The notes: generated by a model from the letters alone, not told the origin. 64,000 nucleotides of DNA from Pseudomonadota bacterium (GCA_023391375.1 JAEWBB010000011.1:62001-126000), one strand, 5' to 3'; positions 35,738 through 44,922 are shown, numbered from the stretch's first letter. Numbers and translations are program-made.

Positions 35738-35985
35738 ACAGCGTCCAACAATTCGAGCAGTCGGGCCCACTCGGTGCGGGCCGGTCTTCCGTCTCGCAGA
35801 GCATCTTCTAGGGCCTCGGCGCCCTTGCTCAATTCAGCATATCCGAAAGTGCCCGCGCTACCACTGAGTCGATGGACAATGTCGATCGTGGCAGGGTCGC
35901 TTTGGGATAGCGCGCGAAGACTCTCGGCATCAGACCTGCATCTTGCCACGAACTTAGCGCGCAAGGGGGCGAACGGATCCTCCAC
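35725..35985 (-). CDS. Hpt domain phosphotransfer protein
   Basis: An 86-residue histidine phosphotransfer protein. The phospho-acceptor His38 is in HRLSGSAGTFGY, the canonical Hpt helix. It lies 2 bases after the receiver gene at 35988 and is the last gene of the kinase operon. It likely relays phosphate from the hybrid kinase receiver to the free receivers at 35988 and 31902. Confidence 0.88.
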   Translation of the reverse strand: MEDPFAPLRAKFVARCRSDAESLRALSQSDPATIDIVHRLSGSAGTFGYAELSKGAEALEDALRDGRPARTEWARLLELLDAVQED

Positions 35986-35987
35986 GC

Positions 35988-36353
35988 TCAGTCCAGGTAA
36001 CTTCGAACATTCGCCGATATCATCATCGGGTCGAATGGCTTGCAGATAACACCTAGAGCGCCGAGCGATTTGTACCGTTCGATATCGCTCTTTTGTGCGC
36101 GGGCCGTGCAGAAGAGAACCGGTGGAATTGCCACGCCCAATTTCTCCTGGAGCCGGCGTAAGGTTTCTGGGCCATCCATGCCGGGCATCATGACATCGAG
36201 AATGATGACATCAGGTGACCAATCCGCGGCGACTGCCAACGCTTCCTCGCCGGACGAGCAAGGTCTTACGTCGAAGGTGGCGTCCAGCGAGAGGGCAAGC
36301 ACCGCGATCTCGCGGATGTCATCGTCGTCGTCGACGTAGAGAACCTTAGGCAT
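35988..36353 (-). CDS. Single-domain response regulator (receiver only)
   Basis: A 121-residue receiver with the acidic pocket VDDDDD (7-12), Asp53 in IILDVMMPGMDG, Thr in LFCTARA and Lys in ICKPFD. The ATG at 36353 overlaps the hybrid-kinase stop by 8 bases. Part of the kinase-receiver-Hpt operon; probably an intermediate or competing phosphate acceptor. Confidence 0.88.
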   Translation of the reverse strand: MPKVLYVDDDDDIREIAVLALSLDATFDVRPCSSGEEALAVAADWSPDVIILDVMMPGMDGPETLRRLQEKLGVAIPPVLFCTARAQKSDIERYKSLGALGVICKPFDPMMISANVRSYLD

Positions 36354-38496
36354 GACCTGTGGACTTCCCTCGCTTGGCGGCCGCTTCCACAGTCTCGACG
36401 AGCGTATCAAGACCATCCTTCGTCTTTGTCAGTCTGGCGAACACTGGGCTCTGCGCGCCAGGGGCGGCATCGAGCGCGGTGTAAAGCACGACAGGGGTTT
36501 CTGAGCCCTCCCGGGTCTTCGCGAGGTTGATCAGCTCCAGTCCGTCACCATCCGGCATCGAAATATCGAGAACCAGTGCGTCGAAGTCGTATCGCTCGAG
36601 GGCGGCCTTTGCTTCCTGGAAGCTCGGAGAGGAATGGACACTGGCCCGGCCCTCGAATGCGCTCGCCACCAGGCGAAGCGTATCCGCGTCGTCGTCTACA
36701 TGGAGGATCTGGAAAGAGTCATCCTGTTCCATGCGACCAAGAGAAGCTGCCGATAAGCCCGCCCAGTGCGCGCCAGAAGACAGGGGCAGGGTAAATGTGA
36801 AGGTTGTCCCCGAGCCGGGATCACTGGTGAAATCGACCTTGCCGTCCATGCGTTCGACAAGTTCCTTGACGATACTGAGGCCGAGGCCGGTGCCGCCCTT
36901 TAAACGACTGTCAGTGCTGTCGGCTTGAGCGAACTTCTGAAAAATCCGCTGGCGGAACTCGTCACTGATGCCCGGGCCATCGTCGGCCACGGAAAAGACC
37001 ACTTCGCGATCTTTGGTCGGCTCTGCAGCGACCCGGACCTCGCTCCCGGCGGGTGAGAACTTTACCGCGTTTGAAACAAGATTGGTCAAGATTTGCGTGA
37101 GGCGATCAGCGTCGGCCAGAACTTGCAGATCAGGCCGTACATGCGAGACATCGATCCGGATTTGATGTTCTCTGGCCAGACCCTCGATCGACGCCATGGC
37201 CTGCGCGACGGCGGCCCCGACGTCGATGGGCAGGATTGAAAGTTGTGCTTGTCCAGACTCGATCTTTTCGATGTCGAGCATGTCGTTGATCAAGCGAATG
37301 AGCCGGTCGCAGTTGTTCTTCGCAATCTGAACCAGCCTGCTGCTTTTCTCGCTGATTTCTCCGGCAGCTCCGCCGAGGATTAAGCCCAGCGATCCCGCGA
37401 TCGAGGTGAGGGGAGTCCGCAGTTCATGACTTACGGTCGCCACGAATTCACTCTTCATACGCTCAATTTGACGTCGTTCAGTTGCGTCGCGAAGGACGGC
37501 GAGAAAATGAAGCCCATCCTCCAGCTTGATCGGCGTCGTGACGACCTCGGCCTCAATCGACGTCCGATCCTTTCGGCACCCCTCGAAGATCTGCTTCTGA
37601 TCGCGCTCTTCACCGTTCGCCAGTCGCGCCAAATAGGCCTGGCTAACTTCTTGTGTCGGCGGCGTCTTGAAGAGCTTGAGATTGGATTGTCCTACGAGTT
37701 CATCGCTTGCAAAGCCGAACAGCTTCTCCGTCGCCGAATTAGCGCTTTCAATGATGCCGTTGGCGTCCAGCATCATCATCGAGTCCGTCGCGCCTTCGAA
37801 AATCGCCGACTGGCGAGCGGCCGAATCCCGCAGGGTTCGTGATGTCCGCCGCAGGTTCCCCAACAGCTTAGCGAGTGCGTATACGAGGAACGCGAGGCTG
37901 ATGAGCGTGGCAATTTCCAGGAAATAGATATTCCGTTGACGCTCCGCTCGTTCTGAAAGCGCAGCATCTTGCCGTGCGCGCGCCGAACTAGTCTCTTTAT
38001 CGTTGATCTGGCCTGCGAGGGCTCGGGCTCGGTCCATGAGCCGTTTGCCAGTCCCTTCGGCGACGAGCGCTCGGGCCTCACCGCTCTTTCCTTCGCCTAC
38101 GAGCGACACGGACCGCATCGCGCGGGCCGTCCGTGCTGTTCCCACGAGAACGAGTTGGCGAGCCAAGGCCGGTGCGTTCCCAGAGCCAGCGAACGTCTTC
38201 TCAATGCTGGCGCCCTGCTTAGGGAGTGTCTCGAGCGCCTTTTGCAGAGGCTGTAGGAACGCTGGATCGGCGGTGACAAGATAGCCGCGCTGGCCCGTTT
38301 CCACGTCACGGAGGGACGTTAAATAGGCTGCGACCAGGTTCGAGCGAAAAGTGGATTCCTGCTGCTCAACCCGCTGTCGGGCTTCCCAGCGGGCCGTGTC
38401 CCATTGCTGAAAACCCAAGGTGCAAAGGAGTAGCGCAGTCGTGGCGCCGGCGCTGTAACTGAGGAGCGTGAGTGAACGCGACGACTGCTCGAACAT
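36346..38496 (-). CDS. Hybrid sensor histidine kinase (CHASE3-PAS-HisKA-HATPase-REC)
   Basis: A 716-residue membrane kinase. TM1 (about 10-30), a CHASE3-type sensor (about 40-185; VETGQRGYLVTADPAFL), and TM2 (about 190-212) are followed by a PAS domain (about 225-340). HisKA has His357 in VSHELRTPLTSI, and the ATPase domain has NAVKFS, DDGPGIS and GGTGLGLSIVKEL. A C-terminal receiver (about 595-710) has Asp644 in LVLDISMPDGDG. It heads the operon with a receiver and an Hpt protein, giving a complete His-Asp-His-Asp relay facing the polysaccharide operon. Confidence 0.92.
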   Translation of the reverse strand: MFEQSSRSLTLLSYSAGATTALLLCTLGFQQWDTARWEARQRVEQQESTFRSNLVAAYLTSLRDVETGQRGYLVTADPAFLQPLQKALETLPKQGASIEKTFAGSGNAPALARQLVLVGTARTARAMRSVSLVGEGKSGEARALVAEGTGKRLMDRARALAGQINDKETSSARARQDAALSERAERQRNIYFLEIATLISLAFLVYALAKLLGNLRRTSRTLRDSAARQSAIFEGATDSMMMLDANGIIESANSATEKLFGFASDELVGQSNLKLFKTPPTQEVSQAYLARLANGEERDQKQIFEGCRKDRTSIEAEVVTTPIKLEDGLHFLAVLRDATERRQIERMKSEFVATVSHELRTPLTSIAGSLGLILGGAAGEISEKSSRLVQIAKNNCDRLIRLINDMLDIEKIESGQAQLSILPIDVGAAVAQAMASIEGLAREHQIRIDVSHVRPDLQVLADADRLTQILTNLVSNAVKFSPAGSEVRVAAEPTKDREVVFSVADDGPGISDEFRQRIFQKFAQADSTDSRLKGGTGLGLSIVKELVERMDGKVDFTSDPGSGTTFTFTLPLSSGAHWAGLSAASLGRMEQDDSFQILHVDDDADTLRLVASAFEGRASVHSSPSFQEAKAALERYDFDALVLDISMPDGDGLELINLAKTREGSETPVVLYTALDAAPGAQSPVFARLTKTKDGLDTLVETVEAAAKRGKSTGHA

Positions 38497-38827
38497 CCGT
38501 TCAAGCTAGAACGAAATCTCGGGCTGGGCCAACACCTTAAATACTGCCAATCAGGTGATACCGAATCTCGCGTGACGGTGCGATCTCCTTCTAGCTGTGC
38601 AGGACTCGCTCGGCATAGCCTGGCTCTCAGTATGGCGGGACGCCGCGCCGTCGAGCTAACCACAGTGAAAAGCACGTCGAACTCGGGCCGTGCAGCTGAG
38701 CCGTCATTGCGAATCTCTCATTGGGAAGGACGAACGGGAAAGGGGCGGAGCTTTGCAGCTCTGCCAAGTGAATGAAACCTTGGTGCGTCTCCAGGCGGAG
38801 CTGAGGAGAAGCACCGGAGAATCTAGT
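38497..38827. other. Non-coding region before the recombination module
   Basis: 331 bases between the divergent hybrid kinase and the small gene at 38828. It should hold both promoters. The frame of the next gene is open from 38690, but its first 46 codons have no clear coding character and the ribosome site is at 38817-38820. Confidence 0.5.
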
Positions 38828-39439
38828 ATGAAGAATAACGCAGCGCTCTGTCATCAGATAGGGATTGTGCCGGGCGGAAGGAACGGGGAGACGCAAACAC
38901 CTGTGCTGCGAAGGGCCAAAACGTACAATTGTGACGTTGAAGGTGCGCCTTCGGTCGAATGTCGTGTGTCGGGCACTCTTTCTGCCGTTGCTCAGGCGAT
39001 CGGCGGACAGGCAGTGGCGGGGCCGACGGCTGGACTCACAGCGCGGCCGACAATCCATTTACCTCGGGCTGAACTCCTCCTCGTCGGTACCGCGCTTCCG
39101 CCTCCTTTCCATCCTGAGGAGGCGCCGGAGCTCGCAGACATCACGGGCGACAGCGTAGCGATTATCCGGGTTGAGCAGGACAACCACGCTGATCGGCCGT
39201 TCACGATCGATATCCTGATGGCTCACGCCGAGCGCTGGGTGTCTCGCTACATTCCCTGGCAGATCCATACCTCGTCCGAACTTTGGTTCGTCCCCAGCCA
39301 AGGTGAGGGGCGTTCGTTCCGGGTTTTGCCGATCGGCCTCCTCGCATCGCCGCGCGCCCCGTTCTCCAGCCTTTACGAGCGCGAGTACGGCTTCGGGTTT
39401 GCGATGCGCTCCATCACTGATCTGATGGGAGCCCGCTAA
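38828..39439 (+). CDS. Unknown protein, first gene of the recombination module
   Basis: A 203-residue protein with no family I recognise. The N-terminal 70 residues are low in structure; the C-terminal part is compact, with AIIRVEQDNHADRPFTIDIL, VSRYIPWQIHTSSELWFVPS and YEREYGFGFAMRSITDLMG. It ends 1 base before the start of the HUH-like gene, so the two are co-translated. GGAG lies about 8 bases before the chosen ATG. It is probably soluble and could be an accessory factor for the recombinase, but that is inference from position only. Confidence 0.65.
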   Translation: MKNNAALCHQIGIVPGGRNGETQTPVLRRAKTYNCDVEGAPSVECRVSGTLSAVAQAIGGQAVAGPTAGLTARPTIHLPRAELLLVGTALPPPFHPEEAPELADITGDSVAIIRVEQDNHADRPFTIDILMAHAERWVSRYIPWQIHTSSELWFVPSQGEGRSFRVLPIGLLASPRAPFSSLYEREYGFGFAMRSITDLMGAR

Positions 39440-39440
39440 C

Positions 39441-40109
39441 ATGGTGAAGGTTCTCAAGACCAAGGCCAAAAAGGCCGTGATTAAGGCGCCGGTCCACTTT
39501 GAGGCGAAGGCGCAGCGCTCCGACAACCCGATGGACTGGCTCTATGACAACCCGCTGGGTAGCTATCCCGACTTTACGTTCGGGATATTGAAGCAGTCTT
39601 ACCAAGGGCACCGCAACTCCGCGTCCGAGTTTGCCATCCGCAAGCTCATGCCGGCGAGCTCTGACAATCTCAATCCGGCCTCGTTCGACGTGAACCTCGT
39701 CACGGCATTCCGGTACGGGGTCATCCTGCCGCCGGGCGCACCCGACTATCTCGATGCGGTCGGGTCCGCGCTGAAGATGCTCGACGCCACCGCACTCTCG
39801 TCTCAGCCCGCTCTGCTGGTCTACGCTACACTGAGCTTCCCGGACGCCTCTCGGCTGCATCACGTCTGGGAGGAGAGCCGGGCTTTCTGCCTGAATAACC
39901 TGGCGCGTAAGCGGGGCTTGATGACGATCCTGGTCCAACATCGCCCCGGAGAGGTGGGCTCGGATAACGCCGTTCACACGCATCTGCTCGTCTGCCCGCG
40001 GCGTATGGATGGAACCGGGCTGCGGGGCTTCGCCGACGAATTGCTGTCCGACGACGGTCAGCAGCTTCTCTTCGACGAATGGACTGCTTTCCGAGAAATC
40101 TGGCGGTAG
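39441..40109 (+). CDS. HUH/MobA-like protein, putative nuclease
   Basis: A 222-residue protein with a basic N-terminus (KVLKTKAKKAVIK). Its C-terminal half is reminiscent of MobA/MobL relaxases: YGVILPPGAPDYL, an alanine/leucine helix, ALLVYATLSFPDAS, then QHRPG (His167) and AVHTHLLVCPRRM (His179, His181). His-x(n)-HxH is the metal-binding arrangement of HUH nucleases. A catalytic Tyr cannot be assigned with confidence; Tyr54 in KQSYQGHRN is a candidate. It is convergent with the giant recombinase gene, a 34-bp palindrome lying between. The similarity is judged by eye and is modest. Confidence 0.55.
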   Translation: MVKVLKTKAKKAVIKAPVHFEAKAQRSDNPMDWLYDNPLGSYPDFTFGILKQSYQGHRNSASEFAIRKLMPASSDNLNPASFDVNLVTAFRYGVILPPGAPDYLDAVGSALKMLDATALSSQPALLVYATLSFPDASRLHHVWEESRAFCLNNLARKRGLMTILVQHRPGEVGSDNAVHTHLLVCPRRMDGTGLRGFADELLSDDGQQLLFDEWTAFREIWR

Positions 40110-40115
40110 TTTGAT

Positions 40116-40149
40116 TGGGTCACCGTTTTGTCCGACAAGCGGTGACCCA
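40116..40149. repeat. 34-bp inverted repeat with loxP-like geometry
   Basis: Left arm TGGGTCACCGTTT (40116-40128), 8-base spacer TGTCCGAC, right arm AAGCGGTGACCCA (40137-40149). The arms are inverted copies with one mismatch in 13. Size and layout (13+8+13) are those of a tyrosine-recombinase core site. It lies between two convergent genes, so a terminator was considered. But the right flank is AAAACC and the left TTTGAT, the wrong polarity for a T-tract on either strand. Confidence 0.65.
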
Positions 40150-40176
40150 AAACCATCGGTCGACAAAGAAATCCTG

Positions 40177-43100
40177 CTAGGTTGCCGCCATTTCGCGCAC
40201 TGGCTTAGCCGTCGCCTTGCTTCGCCCCTTCTTTTTGCTGTTCGATTTAGGCTCTGCTTTGCTTTGCGCGTGAATCGCGTCTTTGCCTTTTATGTCTTCA
40301 AGAAGGACGAGCATCAGCAGGAACAGCTTGTAAGCGTGGACGAGAAAATGATGGTTGGGGTTCCGTCCGTACACGTGGCCGTCGCCGTAGGTCCGACGGG
40401 CCTCACCGTTTGGGGTCTGGCCTTTTGAGACCTTCACCGGTCGGCTGGTTCTCGTCTTGATAGATGATGTCCAGCCGAGCGCATCCCAGTCGGTTTTGCG
40501 CACACTGAGGTAAACTCGGCCACAAATCTCGCCACTCTTTTCGACGGTGATGTGCTCTTGAGGGACGCCCAATTTTAAGAGCAACCCCTTGACCAGGATG
40601 GCTTCGGCCTCCGAAGACAATCGAGCAAAGCCGCGCCGCGCCACGAAGTTATGCACAAAGTTGCCTAGGGCCGAGCGCTCGTCATTTGTCAGCGCGCTAT
40701 CGCGATTTCCAAGTCTGGCCCAGAGCCTGTTCAGCTCGTATTGAGCTACCGCCCCGTGCGGTACTGTGAAGCGAAGCGATCGTCCCGAGATCATGAAATA
40801 GCGCCTATAATGTTTAAGGGCCTTAGACCGCCAAGATGTCGCCCGTTTCTTTGTAATGCCGTAGTTCGCTAGAACGTTGTCCGGAACGTTGGTGCCATTC
40901 AGGCAAAGCAGCACGACCGGCCAAGGTACGCGCGTCACTGGTCTCTCGGGGGACCGATCAAGGGCGTCATTCTCGTTGGCAGACGTAAAAGTCGCAATTG
41001 GTCCTAATGAGGCGTTGGCATCCACCGACTTTAGCAGACCGTTCCATCTCGGCTTAGGATTTCGTCCGCGATGTCTCGTCGGGACATACTCACTTGCGGG
41101 AACGTTATCATTTGAGTTTTGCGTCCGCCCAAGGGCAGCGGGTTCGCGAGGCATTTCGCCGAGGGGGACATCTGCCGTGCATTCTCCCTGCCGGTTAGCG
41201 TAGGACGCTACCAACACGTCCAGCAGATGCTGATAGGTATGAAGCGTTTGGCCAATCGCAGAATGGCCCATCGCCTGGCTGACGGCGTGAAGGGCAGAAT
41301 GGCCTAGCCGTTCGTTGCCGAAGAATGCCTTCTTCAAGGCCATGCGGTCTGACCAGGCCACACTCTGAAATAACAGCGGTGGAAGCTGAGCAACACTTGC
41401 ATCGTCAGGAAGCACGAGTTTCAGGAGGAGGAGACTGCTGAAGCTGTGCCGGAGCCATCCAAAACTCCCGAATTGGTATCCTTCGAGGCTAGCAATGGCC
41501 TGATTTATCTTTGCCTCGACGGCTTGGGTGTCAATCAGCGCGCGGGTAAAGGGCGCGCCGAACAGCCGGTCTACGGCAATCTCGCTGACTGAGCGCACAC
41601 GTTCGGTCGCCCCGAGTGGCAGGGCTTCATTCTTCGCCTTCTCGACTGGTGCTGCATTCGCCTTTTCCTTGGGGCGAAAAATGTCGTCGGCGCTCAGGAT
41701 CAACTGCTGCAATGCGCGACGGTCGTCCAGCCACTCCAAAAGGGCCGTCCGCTCTTCGGGACGAAGGAGCACGTGGAGCGGAATAATGCGCTGACTGAAC
41801 TCGGTTTTCAGACGGCGTTGCACCGTGTGCGTGACCTGGAGTTCGATGTGGTCCCCGGCAACAATCACGTCGCTCGTTCGCAGTCCCATGATTTCCCAAA
41901 TGCGCAGGCCGGCGCGATACGCCAGCATGGTGATCAGTCGCAGCTCACGAGCGCCCTCGAAGTCCGCAAAGCGGTCCAAGAGCGCGCGATAATCACGTTC
42001 GACCATCACGTGAGCGCTCACATAAGGTTGAGGATTACGCTCCTCGACGAATTCAGTTGGGGATTCCGAACGCTCCTCATGCCTTTGTTTCTCATTACGA
42101 GGAAGAGCCTCTGGATTGATCAGAAATCGATCCAGATCGCGAAAGGTTGAACGAACAAGCCTCTTGACGGAAGTCTTGCTTAGCGCGTCGGTTGCAGCAG
42201 CGCGAAGCTGGGCTCGATCGAAATCAAAGTCTCCATTTGTCACTATGCGGCCGAAAATTTCATGGACAGCCACTGCAAGTCCAAGTTTCACGGTTATCGG
42301 TTTGAGGCCACGAAGGCCGCCAAGGCTTTTTCTGAATGTCAGCCTGTGAACGCACCAGCTGAGTAGCTTGTCCTTGCCAGGTGAAAGCCATCCGTTTTTG
42401 CGCAGGTATGAGCGACGCTCCGCGAGAAGTTCTGCACAGAGATTCTTGACGCCTGCATCAGAGATCTCGCCGGCGCGCCTGCGATACTCGACCAGATCGA
42501 AGATATCACGCTCACCCGAAAGACGACGGGTGCGACGAAAGGTGTGAAGCACCCGGGATTGAGCATTTCTCGTTTCGAAATCGGTCGCCGGGAGAAACGC
42601 AGTATTGTCGTTCTTCAAACCCTTTTCGCGAAAATATCGTCCGCCCACTGTCCTCGTCCAGCTCGCTTCGGAAAGCTGGGTGCACGGAACCTCGCCCAAG
42701 GCATGATCGAGTAAAAGCGGTGGCAGTCGGAACGACCAGTAGGCGCTCGCCGCTTCGAAGAAATACTCGGTGCCTACATATTCGCCGAACGTTTCGGTCA
42801 GCCATTGTCGCAGTGCAGGCAACGCTCCGTTCTCGGCGCCTGGCTTACCGGCCATGCGCCACGCGATGATGTGCCGCCGAGTTGTCTCATCCGCAATCCA
42901 TCTATGGACTTTCGAAGTCCTTCCGGCTCCGAGCGCTGGGCGCCTTACGGTGGTGATCCAATGAGTTGAGTGGCCGTCGAGAAAGCGAGACATGCCCGTG
43001 AGTAACGAGTCCAGCGATTCGAACCGGAGGAAGGCACCGTTGAACACGGCCGATGCCACCAATTTTCCGGCGCTGATAGGACCGGAGAACGTGATCAGCT

Positions 43101-44922
43101 CGGCGCGGATCTCATTCGGTGTCGGGCCGACGCCTTTGCCGGGCTCCAAGCACGTCAGCGGTGAGCAGAAGCTGTTCGTCGCATGACCGGCCCTGCGACG
43201 ATCCAGATTAAGAGTAATGACCGGACGTTCATCGGTCATGATGTTCTTTCGCGGCGATTCAACGCACTCAAAACCTAGCTTCAACAACTCGCTAGGCAGC
43301 GACCGCTCAAGATCCGCACGATACGCTATGGGATCCAGACAAGACCCGTGCGCCCATGGTTCAGCTCCTTCGTGCCAATGGCCGAGAAAAGCATCCATGG
43401 TTATCGAAGCGCACTGACCGGAGAGTTTCGTACGGAGCCAATGCCGCCCAACGTTCACCGGGACTCGCGACGGTGGTTTCGTCGACTCGATAGCCGCGGA
43501 AATCAATGCTTGTAGCTTGGTGACCACAGCTCCAGAGCGGCCGGAAGGAAACCTAAGTTCTCCCTGAAGCGCATCTTTCCAAAGCTCGGGCGCCACATCG
43601 TCGGTTTCCAGAAACATCCGGGTGCCGATCTCGCTTTCGTATGCGCGAATTTGAGCTTGAACGACATCAGGCACCCAGACCAACCGCGCTCGGGCCGGAT
43701 CATGCGTGTTCTTGTCGTGGATGACGCAGAAGCCTGTCTCGTGGTCGATGGCGCTGGTGCTCGGCAGGAAGTCGAAATGGCCGCGATGGCCCAATGCAAA
43801 ACTCACCATGAACGCGGTGTAATCGGCGAGCGCCTCGAAACTGTCGGGGTTTGCTCGCACGCGCTCCTTCAACACCGCAACAACGTGCCGAATTGCGTCT
43901 TCGTCACAGACCTTTTCGGCACCGAGGCGGACGGTGATTGCGCGGCCCAGGGTATCGCGGCCGGGAAAGGAAGAGGTGCCGTAATATTTGCCGGAATGGA
44001 TGCCCTCGAAGCGCCCCGTTTGGCGAGCGGCGCTTACTGGATCGCCTTTGTGTTGCTCAATCAGCTGTTGGCGGCCACGCCGTTCGAGGCTCTCGACGTT
44101 CCGTGACACCCTCCTCGGCAAAGGTGCGTGCTCGGGCCGACGGTCTCGTAACCAGAACTCGATCCTAGCCCAGAGTTCTTCCTTCGGTGTAGTAAATAGT
44201 AGGTCCCCTGATACCCTGGGCGGCGTTCGCAAATTGATGAGCCGCAGAGCTAACTCGCCGGGATCGAGTTCGAGACGATGAGGGTCTGAGACTTCGAACG
44301 AGCTCGGCTCAAAGCGTGTCACCGCCCAAGGTGAGTTGGAGCTTTTCGTCGAGTCAGCTGAGACATCTGAGCTGAGCGCCGCATCTTTCGGAGCCTTCTG
44401 CGCGCGGCCCTTTTTCCGGCGCGAAATCCCGTCCGAGGAGCTGACCTGCTTCGAGGACCGACCACGCTCTTTCTCCAGTTTCGCGGCCTTTTTCTTCCGC
44501 TCCTTCCATCGCTTGAACGCGACTTCGGGCCGCCGCGGAGCCATCTGTAGGAAGAGGCCGCCGTCCTCTAAGAAGAAACCCTCGCGTGTCTCCTGCGAGT
44601 TGAGGATTTCCGGGCTTTGGTAAACCCGCAAGGAATAGAGATCTGCTAGCCGGCAGCCTGTGTGCAAGATTGTCGTGATCGCAAATGCCGTTTCCCAGTT
44701 TACGAGGGGCCCGCGAACCGACGTCCAGGAAAGTGCGGCACCACACAGTTCGGTCTCCAACTGCTCAATCTCGCGGGAAAGAACATCGTCGATTTCAAGG
44801 AGATCGCCGGTGGTGAGTTGCTCGAAGCGTAGCGGCAACAAGTGGAAGGCTCGCGCCCTCGCACGCGCTTTGGGCGATGTGCGCATGTGTTTGCGGGACG
44901 GATGTTCTTCGTCGATAGACAA
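40177..44922 (-). CDS. Giant protein with two tyrosine-recombinase-like regions
   Basis: A 1581-residue protein. The C-terminal recombinase region has Arg1007 in YRAGLRIWEIMGL, Lys1039 in RRLKTEFSQRIIPL, Arg1158-His1159 in FGWLRHSFS, His1220 in AMGHSAI and the presumed nucleophile Tyr1230 in TLHTYQHLLD. The usual first His of HxLR is Gly1155. An earlier region has Arg380 (ALGHRGH), Lys404 (HDKNTHD), His494/Arg497 (RHWLRTKL), His515 (FLGHWH) and Tyr534 (DPIAYRADL), a second, more divergent set. Arg91 in HTGCRLADLYSL also resembles a box I. Ordinary integrases are 300-450 residues. TTG start at 44922 or ATG at 44886; neither has a good ribosome site. Tail is Lys-rich. GC content is lower than the core. 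Confidence 0.75.
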   Translation of the reverse strand: MSIDEEHPSRKHMRTSPKARARARAFHLLPLRFEQLTTGDLLEIDDVLSREIEQLETELCGAALSWTSVRGPLVNWETAFAITTILHTGCRLADLYSLRVYQSPEILNSQETREGFFLEDGGLFLQMAPRRPEVAFKRWKERKKKAAKLEKERGRSSKQVSSSDGISRRKKGRAQKAPKDAALSSDVSADSTKSSNSPWAVTRFEPSSFEVSDPHRLELDPGELALRLINLRTPPRVSGDLLFTTPKEELWARIEFWLRDRRPEHAPLPRRVSRNVESLERRGRQQLIEQHKGDPVSAARQTGRFEGIHSGKYYGTSSFPGRDTLGRAITVRLGAEKVCDEDAIRHVVAVLKERVRANPDSFEALADYTAFMVSFALGHRGHFDFLPSTSAIDHETGFCVIHDKNTHDPARARLVWVPDVVQAQIRAYESEIGTRMFLETDDVAPELWKDALQGELRFPSGRSGAVVTKLQALISAAIESTKPPSRVPVNVGRHWLRTKLSGQCASITMDAFLGHWHEGAEPWAHGSCLDPIAYRADLERSLPSELLKLGFECVESPRKNIMTDERPVITLNLDRRRAGHATNSFCSPLTCLEPGKGVGPTPNEIRAELITFSGPISAGKLVASAVFNGAFLRFESLDSLLTGMSRFLDGHSTHWITTVRRPALGAGRTSKVHRWIADETTRRHIIAWRMAGKPGAENGALPALRQWLTETFGEYVGTEYFFEAASAYWSFRLPPLLLDHALGEVPCTQLSEASWTRTVGGRYFREKGLKNDNTAFLPATDFETRNAQSRVLHTFRRTRRLSGERDIFDLVEYRRRAGEISDAGVKNLCAELLAERRSYLRKNGWLSPGKDKLLSWCVHRLTFRKSLGGLRGLKPITVKLGLAVAVHEIFGRIVTNGDFDFDRAQLRAAATDALSKTSVKRLVRSTFRDLDRFLINPEALPRNEKQRHEERSESPTEFVEERNPQPYVSAHVMVERDYRALLDRFADFEGARELRLITMLAYRAGLRIWEIMGLRTSDVIVAGDHIELQVTHTVQRRLKTEFSQRIIPLHVLLRPEERTALLEWLDDRRALQQLILSADDIFRPKEKANAAPVEKAKNEALPLGATERVRSVSEIAVDRLFGAPFTRALIDTQAVEAKINQAIASLEGYQFGSFGWLRHSFSSLLLLKLVLPDDASVAQLPPLLFQSVAWSDRMALKKAFFGNERLGHSALHAVSQAMGHSAIGQTLHTYQHLLDVLVASYANRQGECTADVPLGEMPREPAALGRTQNSNDNVPASEYVPTRHRGRNPKPRWNGLLKSVDANASLGPIATFTSANENDALDRSPERPVTRVPWPVVLLCLNGTNVPDNVLANYGITKKRATSWRSKALKHYRRYFMISGRSLRFTVPHGAVAQYELNRLWARLGNRDSALTNDERSALGNFVHNFVARRGFARLSSEAEAILVKGLLLKLGVPQEHITVEKSGEICGRVYLSVRKTDWDALGWTSSIKTRTSRPVKVSKGQTPNGEARRTYGDGHVYGRNPNHHFLVHAYKLFLLMLVLLEDIKGKDAIHAQSKAEPKSNSKKKGRSKATAKPVREMAAT

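Noticed and set aside
40116..40149. Ordinary bidirectional terminator
   Set aside because: Flanking A and T tracts have the wrong polarity for a T-run on either transcript; kept as a possible recombination site instead.
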